This document shows, one piece after another, positions 31,569 to 37,754 of a stretch of DNA of 37,754 nt. The translations under genes were made by a program, and so were the position numbers. Under the pieces are notes generated by a model, which saw only the letters and a program-made list of their open reading frames with translations, ran no database searches and was not told where the DNA came from. Every line of letters starts with the position of its first letter. Positions within the stretch are counted from its first letter, which is position 1. This stretch comes from JACDER01 sp036394915 (GTDB taxonomy: Bacteria > Actinomycetota > Thermoleophilia > Gaiellales > Gaiellaceae): the NCBI GenBank assembly GCA_036394915.1, contig DASWEE010000026.1, positions 1-37,754 on the forward strand, written 5' to 3'.

Positions 31569-32762
31569 TCAGCCCAGCCTGAGGAAGCGGACAGCGGAGC
31601 CGGCCTGGAGCTCGCCCTCACCCCGGGGCGCGAGCACCAGCGCATCGGCCGAGGCTGCCCGAGCGATCATGTGCGACTCCTGACCGCCGAGCGGCTCCAG
31701 CACGGCCCCGGCATCTCCCTGCCCCCGGCGCGCCCGGACCAGCTGGTCGCGCGCCGGGTTCCGGCGAACTGCAGCGGCGAGGCGGCCGGTCTCGAAGACC
31801 GGGCCGGGATCGGCCGCCCCCTGGAGCGCCAGCACGGCGGGCCTGACGAACAGCTCGAGTCCGACGAGCGACGAGACGGGGTTCCCTGGCAGGCCGAAGG
31901 CGAGCGTCCGGCCTCGCACCCCGAACGAGAGCGGCTTTCCGGGCTTGACGGCCACGCCCCAGAACACCTCCTCGACGCCGAGCTCGGACTCGATCGCGCG
32001 GACGAGGTCGTGCGGACCGACGGAGACGCCGCCCGAGGTCACGAGCACATCCGACTCGAGCCCGCGCTCGAGCGCGGCGCGGTGCGCGCCCTCGTCGTCC
32101 TCGACGGCCGCCAGCCGTTCAACCGCGGCCCCTGCAGCCGCGAGCTGCGCGGCAAGCATGACGCCGTTGGCCTCGTAGATCTCGCCGGGCCCGAGCACCT
32201 CGCCCGGGGAGCGAAGCTCGGTTCCCGTGGTCAAAACGGAGGCGCGCGGGCGTGCACCGCAGCGCACCTCGGAGACGCCAACGGCCGCCAGAGCTCCGAT
32301 CTGCCCCGGCCCGAGCGATGTTCCACGTGAAACGACCACCTCGCCGGCGCGAATGTCCCCGCCGCGAGGACGAAGGTTTGCACCCTCGGAAACCGGCTCA
32401 GGAATCTCCACGCTGTTGTCACTTGCGACAACATACTCGATGGGCACGACGGCATCCGCCCCCTCGGGGACGACACCCCCCGTCGCGATTCCCATCGCCT
32501 CGCCCGCCTCGAGCGCACGCGGCGCCGGCCGCCCCGCGGCAATCCGAAACACCACCGGAAGCTTCCCGGGCGTATCCGCTGCGCGAACGGCGAACCCGTC
32601 CATCGCCGAGCTCGGGAACGGCGGCAGGTCGACGACGGCCGGGACGTCCTCCGCGAGCACGCGGCCGGCGGCCTCCTCGAGCGGAATCGTCTCCGAGGGG
32701 AGCGGGCGCACGCGCTCGAGAATCCGAGCGAGCGCGTCCTCGATCGAGAGCAACTCGGGCAC
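31569..32762 (-). CDS. moeA: Molybdopterin molybdenumtransferase
   Basis: The 397-residue protein has MoeA domains in order: LPPFPSSAMDGFAVRA, PEGADAVVPIEYV, SVLTTGTEL, the MoCF motif VTSGGVSVGPHDLV, GVAVKPGKPLSFG and FGLPGNPVSSLVGLELF, then the C-terminal beta domain. It inserts molybdate into adenylated molybdopterin, following MogA (18669). GTG 32762 (VPELLSIEDAL) is the first start giving family-like sequence. Inside the gene are a parS-like site (32319-32334) and a palindrome (32414-32433), both coded by atypical A/T-ending codons. Confidence 0.92.
   Translation of the reverse strand: MPELLSIEDALARILERVRPLPSETIPLEEAAGRVLAEDVPAVVDLPPFPSSAMDGFAVRAADTPGKLPVVFRIAAGRPAPRALEAGEAMGIATGGVVPEGADAVVPIEYVVASDNSVEIPEPVSEGANLRPRGGDIRAGEVVVSRGTSLGPGQIGALAAVGVSEVRCGARPRASVLTTGTELRSPGEVLGPGEIYEANGVMLAAQLAAAGAAVERLAAVEDDEGAHRAALERGLESDVLVTSGGVSVGPHDLVRAIESELGVEEVFWGVAVKPGKPLSFGVRGRTLAFGLPGNPVSSLVGLELFVRPAVLALQGAADPGPVFETGRLAAAVRRNPARDQLVRARRGQGDAGAVLEPLGGQESHMIARAASADALVLAPRGEGELQAGSAVRFLRLG
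32319..32334. other. parS-like ParB binding site inside moeA
   Basis: TGTTCCACGTGAAACG matches the parS consensus TGTTNCACGTGAAACA at 15 of 16 positions, including the complete CACGTGAAAC core. On the coding strand it is written as GTT TCA CGT GGA ACA, five consecutive codons ending in A or T in a gene where G/C-ending codons dominate. That indicates selection on the DNA sequence itself. Confidence 0.65.
32414..32433. repeat. Second GTTGTC-N6-GACAAC palindrome, inside moeA
   Basis: TGTTGTC-ACTTGC-GACAACA has perfect 7-bp arms and a 6-bp spacer, 79 bp from the parS-like site. The core arms and spacer length equal those of the palindrome upstream of htrA (27499-27518). Confidence 0.5.
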
Positions 32763-32772
32763 CGGCGACGCA

Positions 32773-32779
32773 TAAGCTA
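32773..32779. promoter_or_regulatory. Back-to-back -10 boxes between moeA and the GT2 gene
   Basis: TAAGCT (plus, 32773-32778) lies 6 nt before GTG 32785. On the minus strand, TAGCTT (32779-32774) lies 11 nt before the moeA GTG. A near-palindromic shared core for a divergent promoter. Confidence 0.4.
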
Positions 32780-32784
32780 CTGCC

Positions 32785-33756
32785 GTGACAGCCGGTGGAG
32801 AGGCCGTGAGCGCGGAGACGATCTCGGTCGTCGTCCCCGTGCACGACGAGGAGCGCAGCGTCGCCCTGCTCCTCGACGAGCTTCGATCTGCGCTCGAGCC
32901 GCTCGACCGCCCCTGGGAAGCGATCTTCGTCGACGACGGCTCGACCGACGGCACATTTTCGGCGCTCACCCGCCTACACGCCCGGAACGAGGAGGTACGC
33001 GTCGTCCGCCTGCGGCGGAACTTCGGCAAGGCCGTCGCGCTGATGGCCGGCTTCGAGCAGGCGGGCGGGGGCATCGTCGTCACGATCGACGGGGATCTCC
33101 AGGACGATCCCGCCGAGATCCCGCGGTTGCTGGCGAAGCTCGACGACGGCTTCGACCTCGTATCCGGCTGGAAGACGAGACGGCGCGACCCCTGGCTGCG
33201 GCGCATCCTCTCGCGGATGTTCAACTTCACCGCGGGCCGGATGTCGGGACTGCGCCTGCACGACATGAACTGCGGGCTCAAGGCCTACCGCGGCGAGGTC
33301 GTGCGCGAGCTCCGCCTTTACGGCGAGCTGCACCGGTTCATCCCGGTGCTCGCCCACCATCGCGGCTACCGGATCGCCGAGCTGCCGGTCAACCACCGGC
33401 CGCGGAGCCACGGGCGCTCCCGGTACGGCCCGGAGCGTTACCTGCGCGGTTTCCTCGATCTGTTCTCGGTCTCCTTCCTGGGCCGGTACGGCCACCGGCC
33501 GCTGCACCTGTTCGGAGGGCTGGGACTGCTGCTCGGGCTAGGCGGGGTCGGAGTGCTCGTCTACCTGACGATCCTGAAGGCCGGCGGCGAGGCGATCGGG
33601 AAGCGGCCGCTGCTGATCCTCGGCGTCCTGCTGGTCGTGGTCGGGATCCAGCTGTTCTCGCTCGGCCTCCTGAGCGAGATGATCATCAGCCACCACGAGG
33701 AGCGCCCGCGCGACCGCGAGCGCGGCCGGTCCCAGGTCGAGGAGATCCTGCAGTAG
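32785..33756 (+). CDS. GT2 polyprenyl-phosphate glycosyltransferase (GtrB/ArnC-like)
   Basis: The 323-residue protein has VVVPVHDEERSVALLLDEL, AIFVDDGSTDGTF, VTIDGDLQDDPAEIP (DxD metal site) and the NFTAGRMSGLRLHDMNCGLK and HRPRSHGRSRYG regions. Two C-terminal membrane helices (FGGLGLLLGLGGVGVLVYL and PLLILGVLLVVVGIQLFSLG) complete the GtrB/DPMS topology. It transfers a sugar onto undecaprenyl phosphate for envelope glycans. GTG 32785 has a leaderless TAAGCT box at 6 nt; GTG 32806 (VSAETISVV) with GGAG 5 nt upstream is an equally plausible shorter start. It heads a glycosyltransferase operon. Confidence 0.9.
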   Translation: MTAGGEAVSAETISVVVPVHDEERSVALLLDELRSALEPLDRPWEAIFVDDGSTDGTFSALTRLHARNEEVRVVRLRRNFGKAVALMAGFEQAGGGIVVTIDGDLQDDPAEIPRLLAKLDDGFDLVSGWKTRRRDPWLRRILSRMFNFTAGRMSGLRLHDMNCGLKAYRGEVVRELRLYGELHRFIPVLAHHRGYRIAELPVNHRPRSHGRSRYGPERYLRGFLDLFSVSFLGRYGHRPLHLFGGLGLLLGLGGVGVLVYLTILKAGGEAIGKRPLLILGVLLVVVGIQLFSLGLLSEMIISHHEERPRDRERGRSQVEEILQ

Positions 33757-33818
33757 CCGCCTCCCTCCGGGTCCTCTACTTCGGGACCTACGAGCGCACG
33801 TATCCGCGCAACGCACAG

Positions 33819-34823
33819 GTGATCTCCTGCCTCCGCCGCGCCGGAGTCGACGTGATCGAGCATCACGTTCCGGTCTGGGAGGAGAGCGAGCACAAGTGGG
33901 CGGCGGGTCTCTCCGCGGCCGCGCGGCTCGCGGCCGCGGAGCTCAAGCTCCTCCGGCGGCCGCAGGAGGAGTTCGACGTGCTCGTCGTCGGCTATCCGGG
34001 ACATCTCGACCTGCCTGCCGCACGGCGCGCGGCACACGGAAGGCCGATCGTCTTTAACCCGCTCGTGTCGCTCTCGGACACGTTCGTGGCCGATCGCCGG
34101 CGGTTCTCGCCCACGTCACCCGCCGGCCGGTCGCTGCGGTGGCTCGACCGCAAGGCGTTCGGCGCCGCCGACCTCGTCGTCGCCGACACGGAGGCCAATG
34201 CGGACTTCCTGGCAAGCCTGTCCGGACGGCCGCGCAGCGACTTCGAGGTCTGCTTCGTCGGCGCGGAGGAGCGCGTGTTCAGGCCCCCGTGGTCACCGGC
34301 CGAGAGCTTCCTCTTCGTCGGCAAGCTGATCCCGCTCCACGGCCTAGAGATGATCCTCGCCGCCGCCCGGCTCGCTCCCGAGCTCCGGATCACGGTCGCG
34401 GGCAGCGGCCAGCTCGAGCACCTGCTCCGCGAGCGGCCGGCGAACGTCGAGTGGATTCCGTGGCTCGAGTACGACCGGCTCGGCGACGCCTACAGAAGCA
34501 CGCGCTGCGCGCTCGGCATCTTCGGGACGTCGGCAAAGGCCGCACGGGTGATCCCGAACAAGGTCTTCCAGGCGCTCGCGTGCGGCGCACCCGCGATCAC
34601 CGCGGACACGCCGGCGGCCCGCGAGCTCCTGAGGGATGGAAAGAGCGCCCTGCTCGTCCCGGCCGGCGACCCGGAAGCTCTCGCGGCGGCTATGCGACGG
34701 GCGGCCGGCGATCCCGCCCTGCTCGAGCAGATCGCCGCGGGCGGCCTGGAGGCCTATCGCGAGCGTGCGGGCGAGGACGTGCTCGGCCGCCGCTGGCGCG
34801 CGATCCTCGAGGGAATACTCTGA
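33819..34823 (+). CDS. GT4 glycosyltransferase with apparently missing canonical start
   Basis: The protein has 334 residues from GTG 33819, the first canonical start. The C-terminal GT-B half is clear: FLFVGKLIPLHGLEMILAAA, RITVAGSGQLEHLL, VIPNKVFQALACGAPAITAD and GDPEALAAAM. Upstream in the same frame the sequence RVLYFGTYERTYPRNAQ reads exactly like the first strand and loop of GT4 N-domains. No ATG, GTG or TTG precedes it; the frame meets the previous stop as GTAG at 33753-33756. Either translation starts at a non-standard codon or a G-to-A change destroyed a GTG start. The donor and acceptor are unknown. Confidence 0.82.
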   Translation: MISCLRRAGVDVIEHHVPVWEESEHKWAAGLSAAARLAAAELKLLRRPQEEFDVLVVGYPGHLDLPAARRAAHGRPIVFNPLVSLSDTFVADRRRFSPTSPAGRSLRWLDRKAFGAADLVVADTEANADFLASLSGRPRSDFEVCFVGAEERVFRPPWSPAESFLFVGKLIPLHGLEMILAAARLAPELRITVAGSGQLEHLLRERPANVEWIPWLEYDRLGDAYRSTRCALGIFGTSAKAARVIPNKVFQALACGAPAITADTPAARELLRDGKSALLVPAGDPEALAAAMRRAAGDPALLEQIAAGGLEAYRERAGEDVLGRRWRAILEGIL

Positions 34824-34825
34824 GC

Positions 34826-36256
34826 GTGCGGCTCCCGGCTCCGCGCACCCTTGTCTGGACGGCGGCCGGCGCGTATGCCGCCGGATTCACCGCGCTCTCG
34901 ATCCTACGCCACCATGCCTTCCACACCGGCCGCTTCGACCTCGGGAACATGGTCCAGGCGGTCTGGACAACGGCGCATGGCGACTTCCTGCGCATGACCG
35001 ACCTGCAGGGCCACGATATCTCCCGGCTGGCGGCGCACTTCGACCCGATCCTGGCCGTCTTCGCGCCCCTGTGGTGGATCTGGCCGAGCCCGGACCTGCT
35101 GCTGACGGCGCAGGCGATCCTGGTCGGGCTCGGGGCGATCCCGGTCTTCTGGCTCGCCCGCAAGCACCTGGGCTCCGAACGCGCGGCGCTCGGCTTCTCC
35201 CTCGCCTACCTGCTCTATCCGCCTGTGCAATGGCTGACCCTGGACGAGTTCCACCCGGTCGCGCTCGCCTGTCCGTTGCTCCTGTTCGCGTTCTGGTACC
35301 TGGACGAGGACCGGTTGCTCCCCTTCGCGCTGTTCGCGATCGCGGCCGCGACGACGAAGGAGGAGATCCCGCTCGTGATCGCCGGGATGGGAATCTGGTA
35401 CGCGATCTCGCGCCGGCGCTGGGCGGTCGGAGGCGCGATCTGCGCGCTCGGGCTCGCCGCCTCGCTGCTCGCGATCGAGGTGATCGTCCCGCACTTCAGC
35501 CGAGGCGGCGCCTCACACTTCTACGGGCGCTACGGCGAGGTCGGCGGCTCTACGGGGGGCATTCTGCGCACGTTCTTCCACCATCCTCTTCGGCTCTTCA
35601 CCGTCGCCTTCGACCACCGCGGAATCCACTACCTGCTCGATCTCCTCCTCCCACTCGCGGCTCTCTGCTTGCTCGCGCCGCTCGTGCTGATCGCGGCGCT
35701 GCCCGAGCTCGCGATCAACCTCCTGTCGAGCACAGACACCCAGACCTCGATTCACTTTCACTACACGGCCGGCCTGATCCCGCCGCTCATCGTCGGCTCG
35801 ATCTTCGGTGCGGCTCGGCTCTCGCGAACGAGGCCGCGGCTCGTCGTGCCGGCAGCCGCCGCCGTTCTCCTCGCCACGCTCGTCGGCAACTACCGGCTCG
35901 GCGCGCTGCCGATCTGGCGCGACCTGCCGGGCGGCGAGACGCTCCAGGCCCGCTACTACCACGTGTCGGACCACAACAACGTCGCCGCCCGAGCGCTGCG
36001 GCTGGTCCCAGGTGGGGCTGTCGTCAGCGCGACGAACTCGCTCGGAGCGCATCTGTCCGCACGCCGCAAGATCCTCAGCTTCCCGGAGGTCGAAGGTGCC
36101 GCCTGGGTGGCCGTCGACGAGACGCAGCTGAGCTTCCGCGACCGGGGGATCGCGCCGCTGCGGGCGGCCAACCGGCTCGTGCGCCTGCGGCGCAACCCCG
36201 CCTGGCGCGTCGTCTTCGAGCAGGACGGGGTCGTGATCTTCAGGCACACCGCCTAG
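34826..36256 (+). CDS. DUF2079 polytopic membrane protein
   Basis: The 476-residue protein has about ten membrane helices. The N-terminal region has FHTGRFDLGNMVQAVWTTAHGDFLRM and LAAHFDPILAVFAPLWWIW, typical of DUF2079 proteins, which resemble GT-C glycosyltransferases. TLDEFHPVALACPLLL and TKEEIPLVIAGMGIWYA are further conserved segments. GTG 34826 follows the GT4 stop by 2 nt, so it is in the same operon. It probably uses a lipid-linked sugar or flips/processes envelope glycans (inference). The stop shares CTAG with the convergent gene. Confidence 0.85.
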   Translation: MRLPAPRTLVWTAAGAYAAGFTALSILRHHAFHTGRFDLGNMVQAVWTTAHGDFLRMTDLQGHDISRLAAHFDPILAVFAPLWWIWPSPDLLLTAQAILVGLGAIPVFWLARKHLGSERAALGFSLAYLLYPPVQWLTLDEFHPVALACPLLLFAFWYLDEDRLLPFALFAIAAATTKEEIPLVIAGMGIWYAISRRRWAVGGAICALGLAASLLAIEVIVPHFSRGGASHFYGRYGEVGGSTGGILRTFFHHPLRLFTVAFDHRGIHYLLDLLLPLAALCLLAPLVLIAALPELAINLLSSTDTQTSIHFHYTAGLIPPLIVGSIFGAARLSRTRPRLVVPAAAAVLLATLVGNYRLGALPIWRDLPGGETLQARYYHVSDHNNVAARALRLVPGGAVVSATNSLGAHLSARRKILSFPEVEGAAWVAVDETQLSFRDRGIAPLRAANRLVRLRRNPAWRVVFEQDGVVIFRHTA

Positions 36257-37482
36257 ATCGGGACCGTCTGGCGCAACAGATAGCCACACACCGCGAGCGC
36301 GATCCACTGGGCAGCTCGATCCTCCTCCGCGGCCGCAAGCGGGACGGCCCACACCGCATACCACGGCACGAGATAGGGCGTCGCCAGCAACCCCAGGCCG
36401 GCGGCGAGACCGAGCCTTGCCCGTCCCCTCATCGCTTCCCGCAGCAGCCACAGGTACGCAAGCGCGAAGGCCGCCGCGACGAGAGCGAAGGCGACCCACT
36501 CGGGCAAACCCGCCTGCTCCAGCCGGTGCGGAATCGCGAACTGCGTCTCCTTGTTGGCGTTCCGCGCCAGCGGGCCGACCGCCCCGAGCCAGTGCCAGCC
36601 GTAGCGCCAGCTTGCAGCCGCGACGAGGACGGCCGCGGCGATCGCGAACCCGAGATGCCCGACCTTACGCTTACGCGCACGCGCCTCGAGTGCACGGAGC
36701 GGAAGGAACAGAAGCGGGATCCACTTCACGAACACGGCCGCAACCCATGCGACGCCGGCGAGCTGTCGCCGGCCGGTCGCCCCGAGGGCCAGCGCGCCGA
36801 CGACGAAGGCCGCCATCCAGGCGTCGTTGTGGCCGCCGCCCGCGAAGTGGAGCGCGAGCAGCGGATTCCAGCCCACGAACGCGCAGGCAAACGCCTTCCG
36901 CCGCGCGAGGAAGGTCGCAAGCGCGGTGGCCAGGACGAGCGCGACGGCCGCGATCGCCTTGTACGTCCAGGCGGCCGCGTCGGCCGAGCTTCCGTCCGCG
37001 AGCGCGAGCGGCTCCGAGGCGAGCGTGAATCCGGGCCCGTAGACCGAGGTCGTGTCCCGCCAACCCGTGCCGACGTGCGGGAAGGCCGGGTCGAGGGGGA
37101 AGTCGTCCGGAGTCTTCGTATACGGATTCGCACCGTGGACAGCGGCCATGCGGCCGTAGTCCCAGTAGGTCCAGGCGTCGGTCGAGAGGAGCAGAGGGGC
37201 GCCGAGCGGTGCGAGCTGGATCGCGCCCGCAAGCACCGCCACGACGGCCAGCCGCGCACCGAAGCGCTGGATCAGCAGCAGGCCGAGCCCGTAAGCGGCG
37301 AACGCGCCGATCTCGCAGCCGAGGAAGATCCACGTCCAGCTGTCGGCGCCGAACGGGTGGCCGCCGTTCCTGGGGACCAGCTCCGAGTCATGCGGCCAGG
37401 CGACCGCGGCGCACGTCGCCACGAGGGCGAACGCGAGGGCTCCTGCGCCGGCGGCCGCCCGCCTGCTCAAGCTAAGGCTCAT
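36253..37482 (-). CDS. GT87/MptB-like polyprenol-dependent glycosyltransferase (GT-C fold)
   Basis: The 409-residue membrane protein has about ten to twelve helices. The conserved extracytoplasmic loop is LLSTDAWTYWDYGRMAAVHG followed by ANPYTKTPDDFP, in which the Asp after ST is the likely catalytic acid/base position of GT-C enzymes. GWNPLLALHFAGGGHNDAWM and VKWIPLLFLPL are family motifs of alpha-mannosyltransferases. It probably adds hexoses from a polyprenyl-phosphate donor made by a GT2 enzyme such as those in this window. ATG 37482 is chosen because the upstream 44 codons run through a palindromic repeat. Confidence 0.85.
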   Translation of the reverse strand: MSLSLSRRAAAGAGALAFALVATCAAVAWPHDSELVPRNGGHPFGADSWTWIFLGCEIGAFAAYGLGLLLIQRFGARLAVVAVLAGAIQLAPLGAPLLLSTDAWTYWDYGRMAAVHGANPYTKTPDDFPLDPAFPHVGTGWRDTTSVYGPGFTLASEPLALADGSSADAAAWTYKAIAAVALVLATALATFLARRKAFACAFVGWNPLLALHFAGGGHNDAWMAAFVVGALALGATGRRQLAGVAWVAAVFVKWIPLLFLPLRALEARARKRKVGHLGFAIAAAVLVAAASWRYGWHWLGAVGPLARNANKETQFAIPHRLEQAGLPEWVAFALVAAAFALAYLWLLREAMRGRARLGLAAGLGLLATPYLVPWYAVWAVPLAAAEEDRAAQWIALAVCGYLLRQTVPI

Positions 37483-37522
37483 TTCGGGATGAAGGCTCGC
37501 CGGAGGGGTGCGATGGGCGCGT

Positions 37523-37589
37523 GCGAGGCAAGGACGCAGGGAGCGTTCGTAGCCGGAGGCTACGGGCGCGACTGAGGACGCCGCCTCGC
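37523..37589. repeat. Symmetric nested palindromic element
   Basis: A central hairpin CGTAGCC-GGA-GGCTACG (37548-37564) is flanked at exactly 18 nt on each side by GCGAGGC (37523-37529) and GCCTCGC (37583-37589). The whole 67-bp element is symmetric about position 37556. It lies in the 158-bp gap between the GT87-like gene and the next minus-strand gene, and resembles REP-type dispersed repeats or a structured 3' UTR. Confidence 0.6.
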
Positions 37590-37640
37590 GCCGCCCAGCG
37601 CGGCCCGCCGGCACAGTCCTTCATTCCGACTTGAGCCTCT

Positions 37641-37754
37641 TTAAGGGACCGGCGGTGGGGGCGGCGGAGGTGGCGGCGGGGGCGGCGGATTCAACTTCGG
37701 CGGCATTGGCCGGCCCTTCGTGAGCGCTGATGGCACGCCGAAGACCGGCCAGAA
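37641..37754 (-). CDS. C-terminus of an unidentified protein with polyproline tail
   Basis: A minus-strand frame enters from the right edge and ends at TAA (37643-37641). The last 37 residues begin FWPVFGVPSALTKGRPMP and end in 13 consecutive prolines followed by VP. The codon use is G/C-ending as in neighbouring genes. The opposite strand has a glycine-rich frame over the same bases but no start codon before it, so the minus frame is preferred. The protein cannot be identified from this fragment. Confidence 0.45.
   Translation of the reverse strand, partial: FWPVFGVPSALTKGRPMPPKLNPPPPPPPPPPPPPVP

Noticed and set aside
33738..33760. Programmed -1 frameshift joining the GT2 and GT4 genes
   Set aside because: There is no slippery heptamer before the TAG stop, and the GT2 protein ends at a normal length. 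A lost or unusual start codon is simpler.
34636..37575. A 979-residue plus-strand open frame across the DUF2079 and GT87-like genes
   Set aside because: No recognisable domain, Arg/Pro-rich shadow composition, and it conflicts with two well-supported membrane proteins.

Overview
The window is a dense, high-GC (roughly 70%) stretch of what looks like an actinobacterial chromosome, most likely class Thermoleophilia (Gaiellales/Solirubrobacterales-like). This assignment is an inference from gene content: a fused ccmABCD-hemX-hemACD cluster, actinobacterial TreT/trehalose-6-phosphate synthase genes, class III cyclase-AAA-TPR regulators and secreted TolB-like propellers. There are no insertion sequences, phage genes or CRISPR arrays. 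Almost every base is coding, neighbouring genes repeatedly overlap by 4 nt (ATGA or GTGA), and two convergent pairs share the stop tetranucleotide CTAG.

Left part (1-9455): an amino-acid permease cut by the window edge and a universal stress protein on the minus strand, then divergent corA plus a secreted TolB-like propeller, a tRNA-Phe(GAA), a large cyclase/AAA/TPR regulator, a methyltransferase overlapping a SAM hydrolase, and a large secreted protein of unknown function (paralogue A).

Centre (9433-20753): a minus-strand cytochrome c maturation and early tetrapyrrole operon (ccmA-ccmB-ccmC-ccmD-hemX-hemA-hemC-hemD). It is bracketed by two diverged paralogues of the same secreted protein in opposite orientation, whose upstream regions still share 26 of 29 bases. 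Next come a lipoprotein propeller, a minus-strand operon moaC-mogA-ubiA (molybdopterin and quinone synthesis), and a polyprenyl-phosphate glycosyltransferase.

Right part (20643-37754): a minus-strand operon encoding an RsbW-like ATPase, TreT, trehalose-6-phosphate synthase, an aldehyde dehydrogenase and a methyltransferase, which reads as a stress/osmolyte operon. It is followed by an HtrA protease, a two-component system, an M28-like membrane protein that has lost catalytic residues, moeA, and a set of envelope glycosyltransferases (GT2, GT4, DUF2079, GT87-like). A polyproline-tailed protein is cut by the right edge.

The most interesting signals are at DNA level. (1) A parS-like ParB site lies inside moeA, written in five consecutive A/T-ending codons. 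(2) Two palindromes with the same GTTGTC-N6-GACAAC core each lie close to a parS-like sequence. (3) A TANNNT -10 box lies 6-8 nt upstream of ten start codons, which indicates widespread leaderless transcription and fixes several start sites. (4) The paralogous secreted proteins share a conserved promoter block. No clearly new multi-gene defence or metabolic system is visible. The secreted paralogue family around the ccm/hem operon is the best candidate for undescribed biology.
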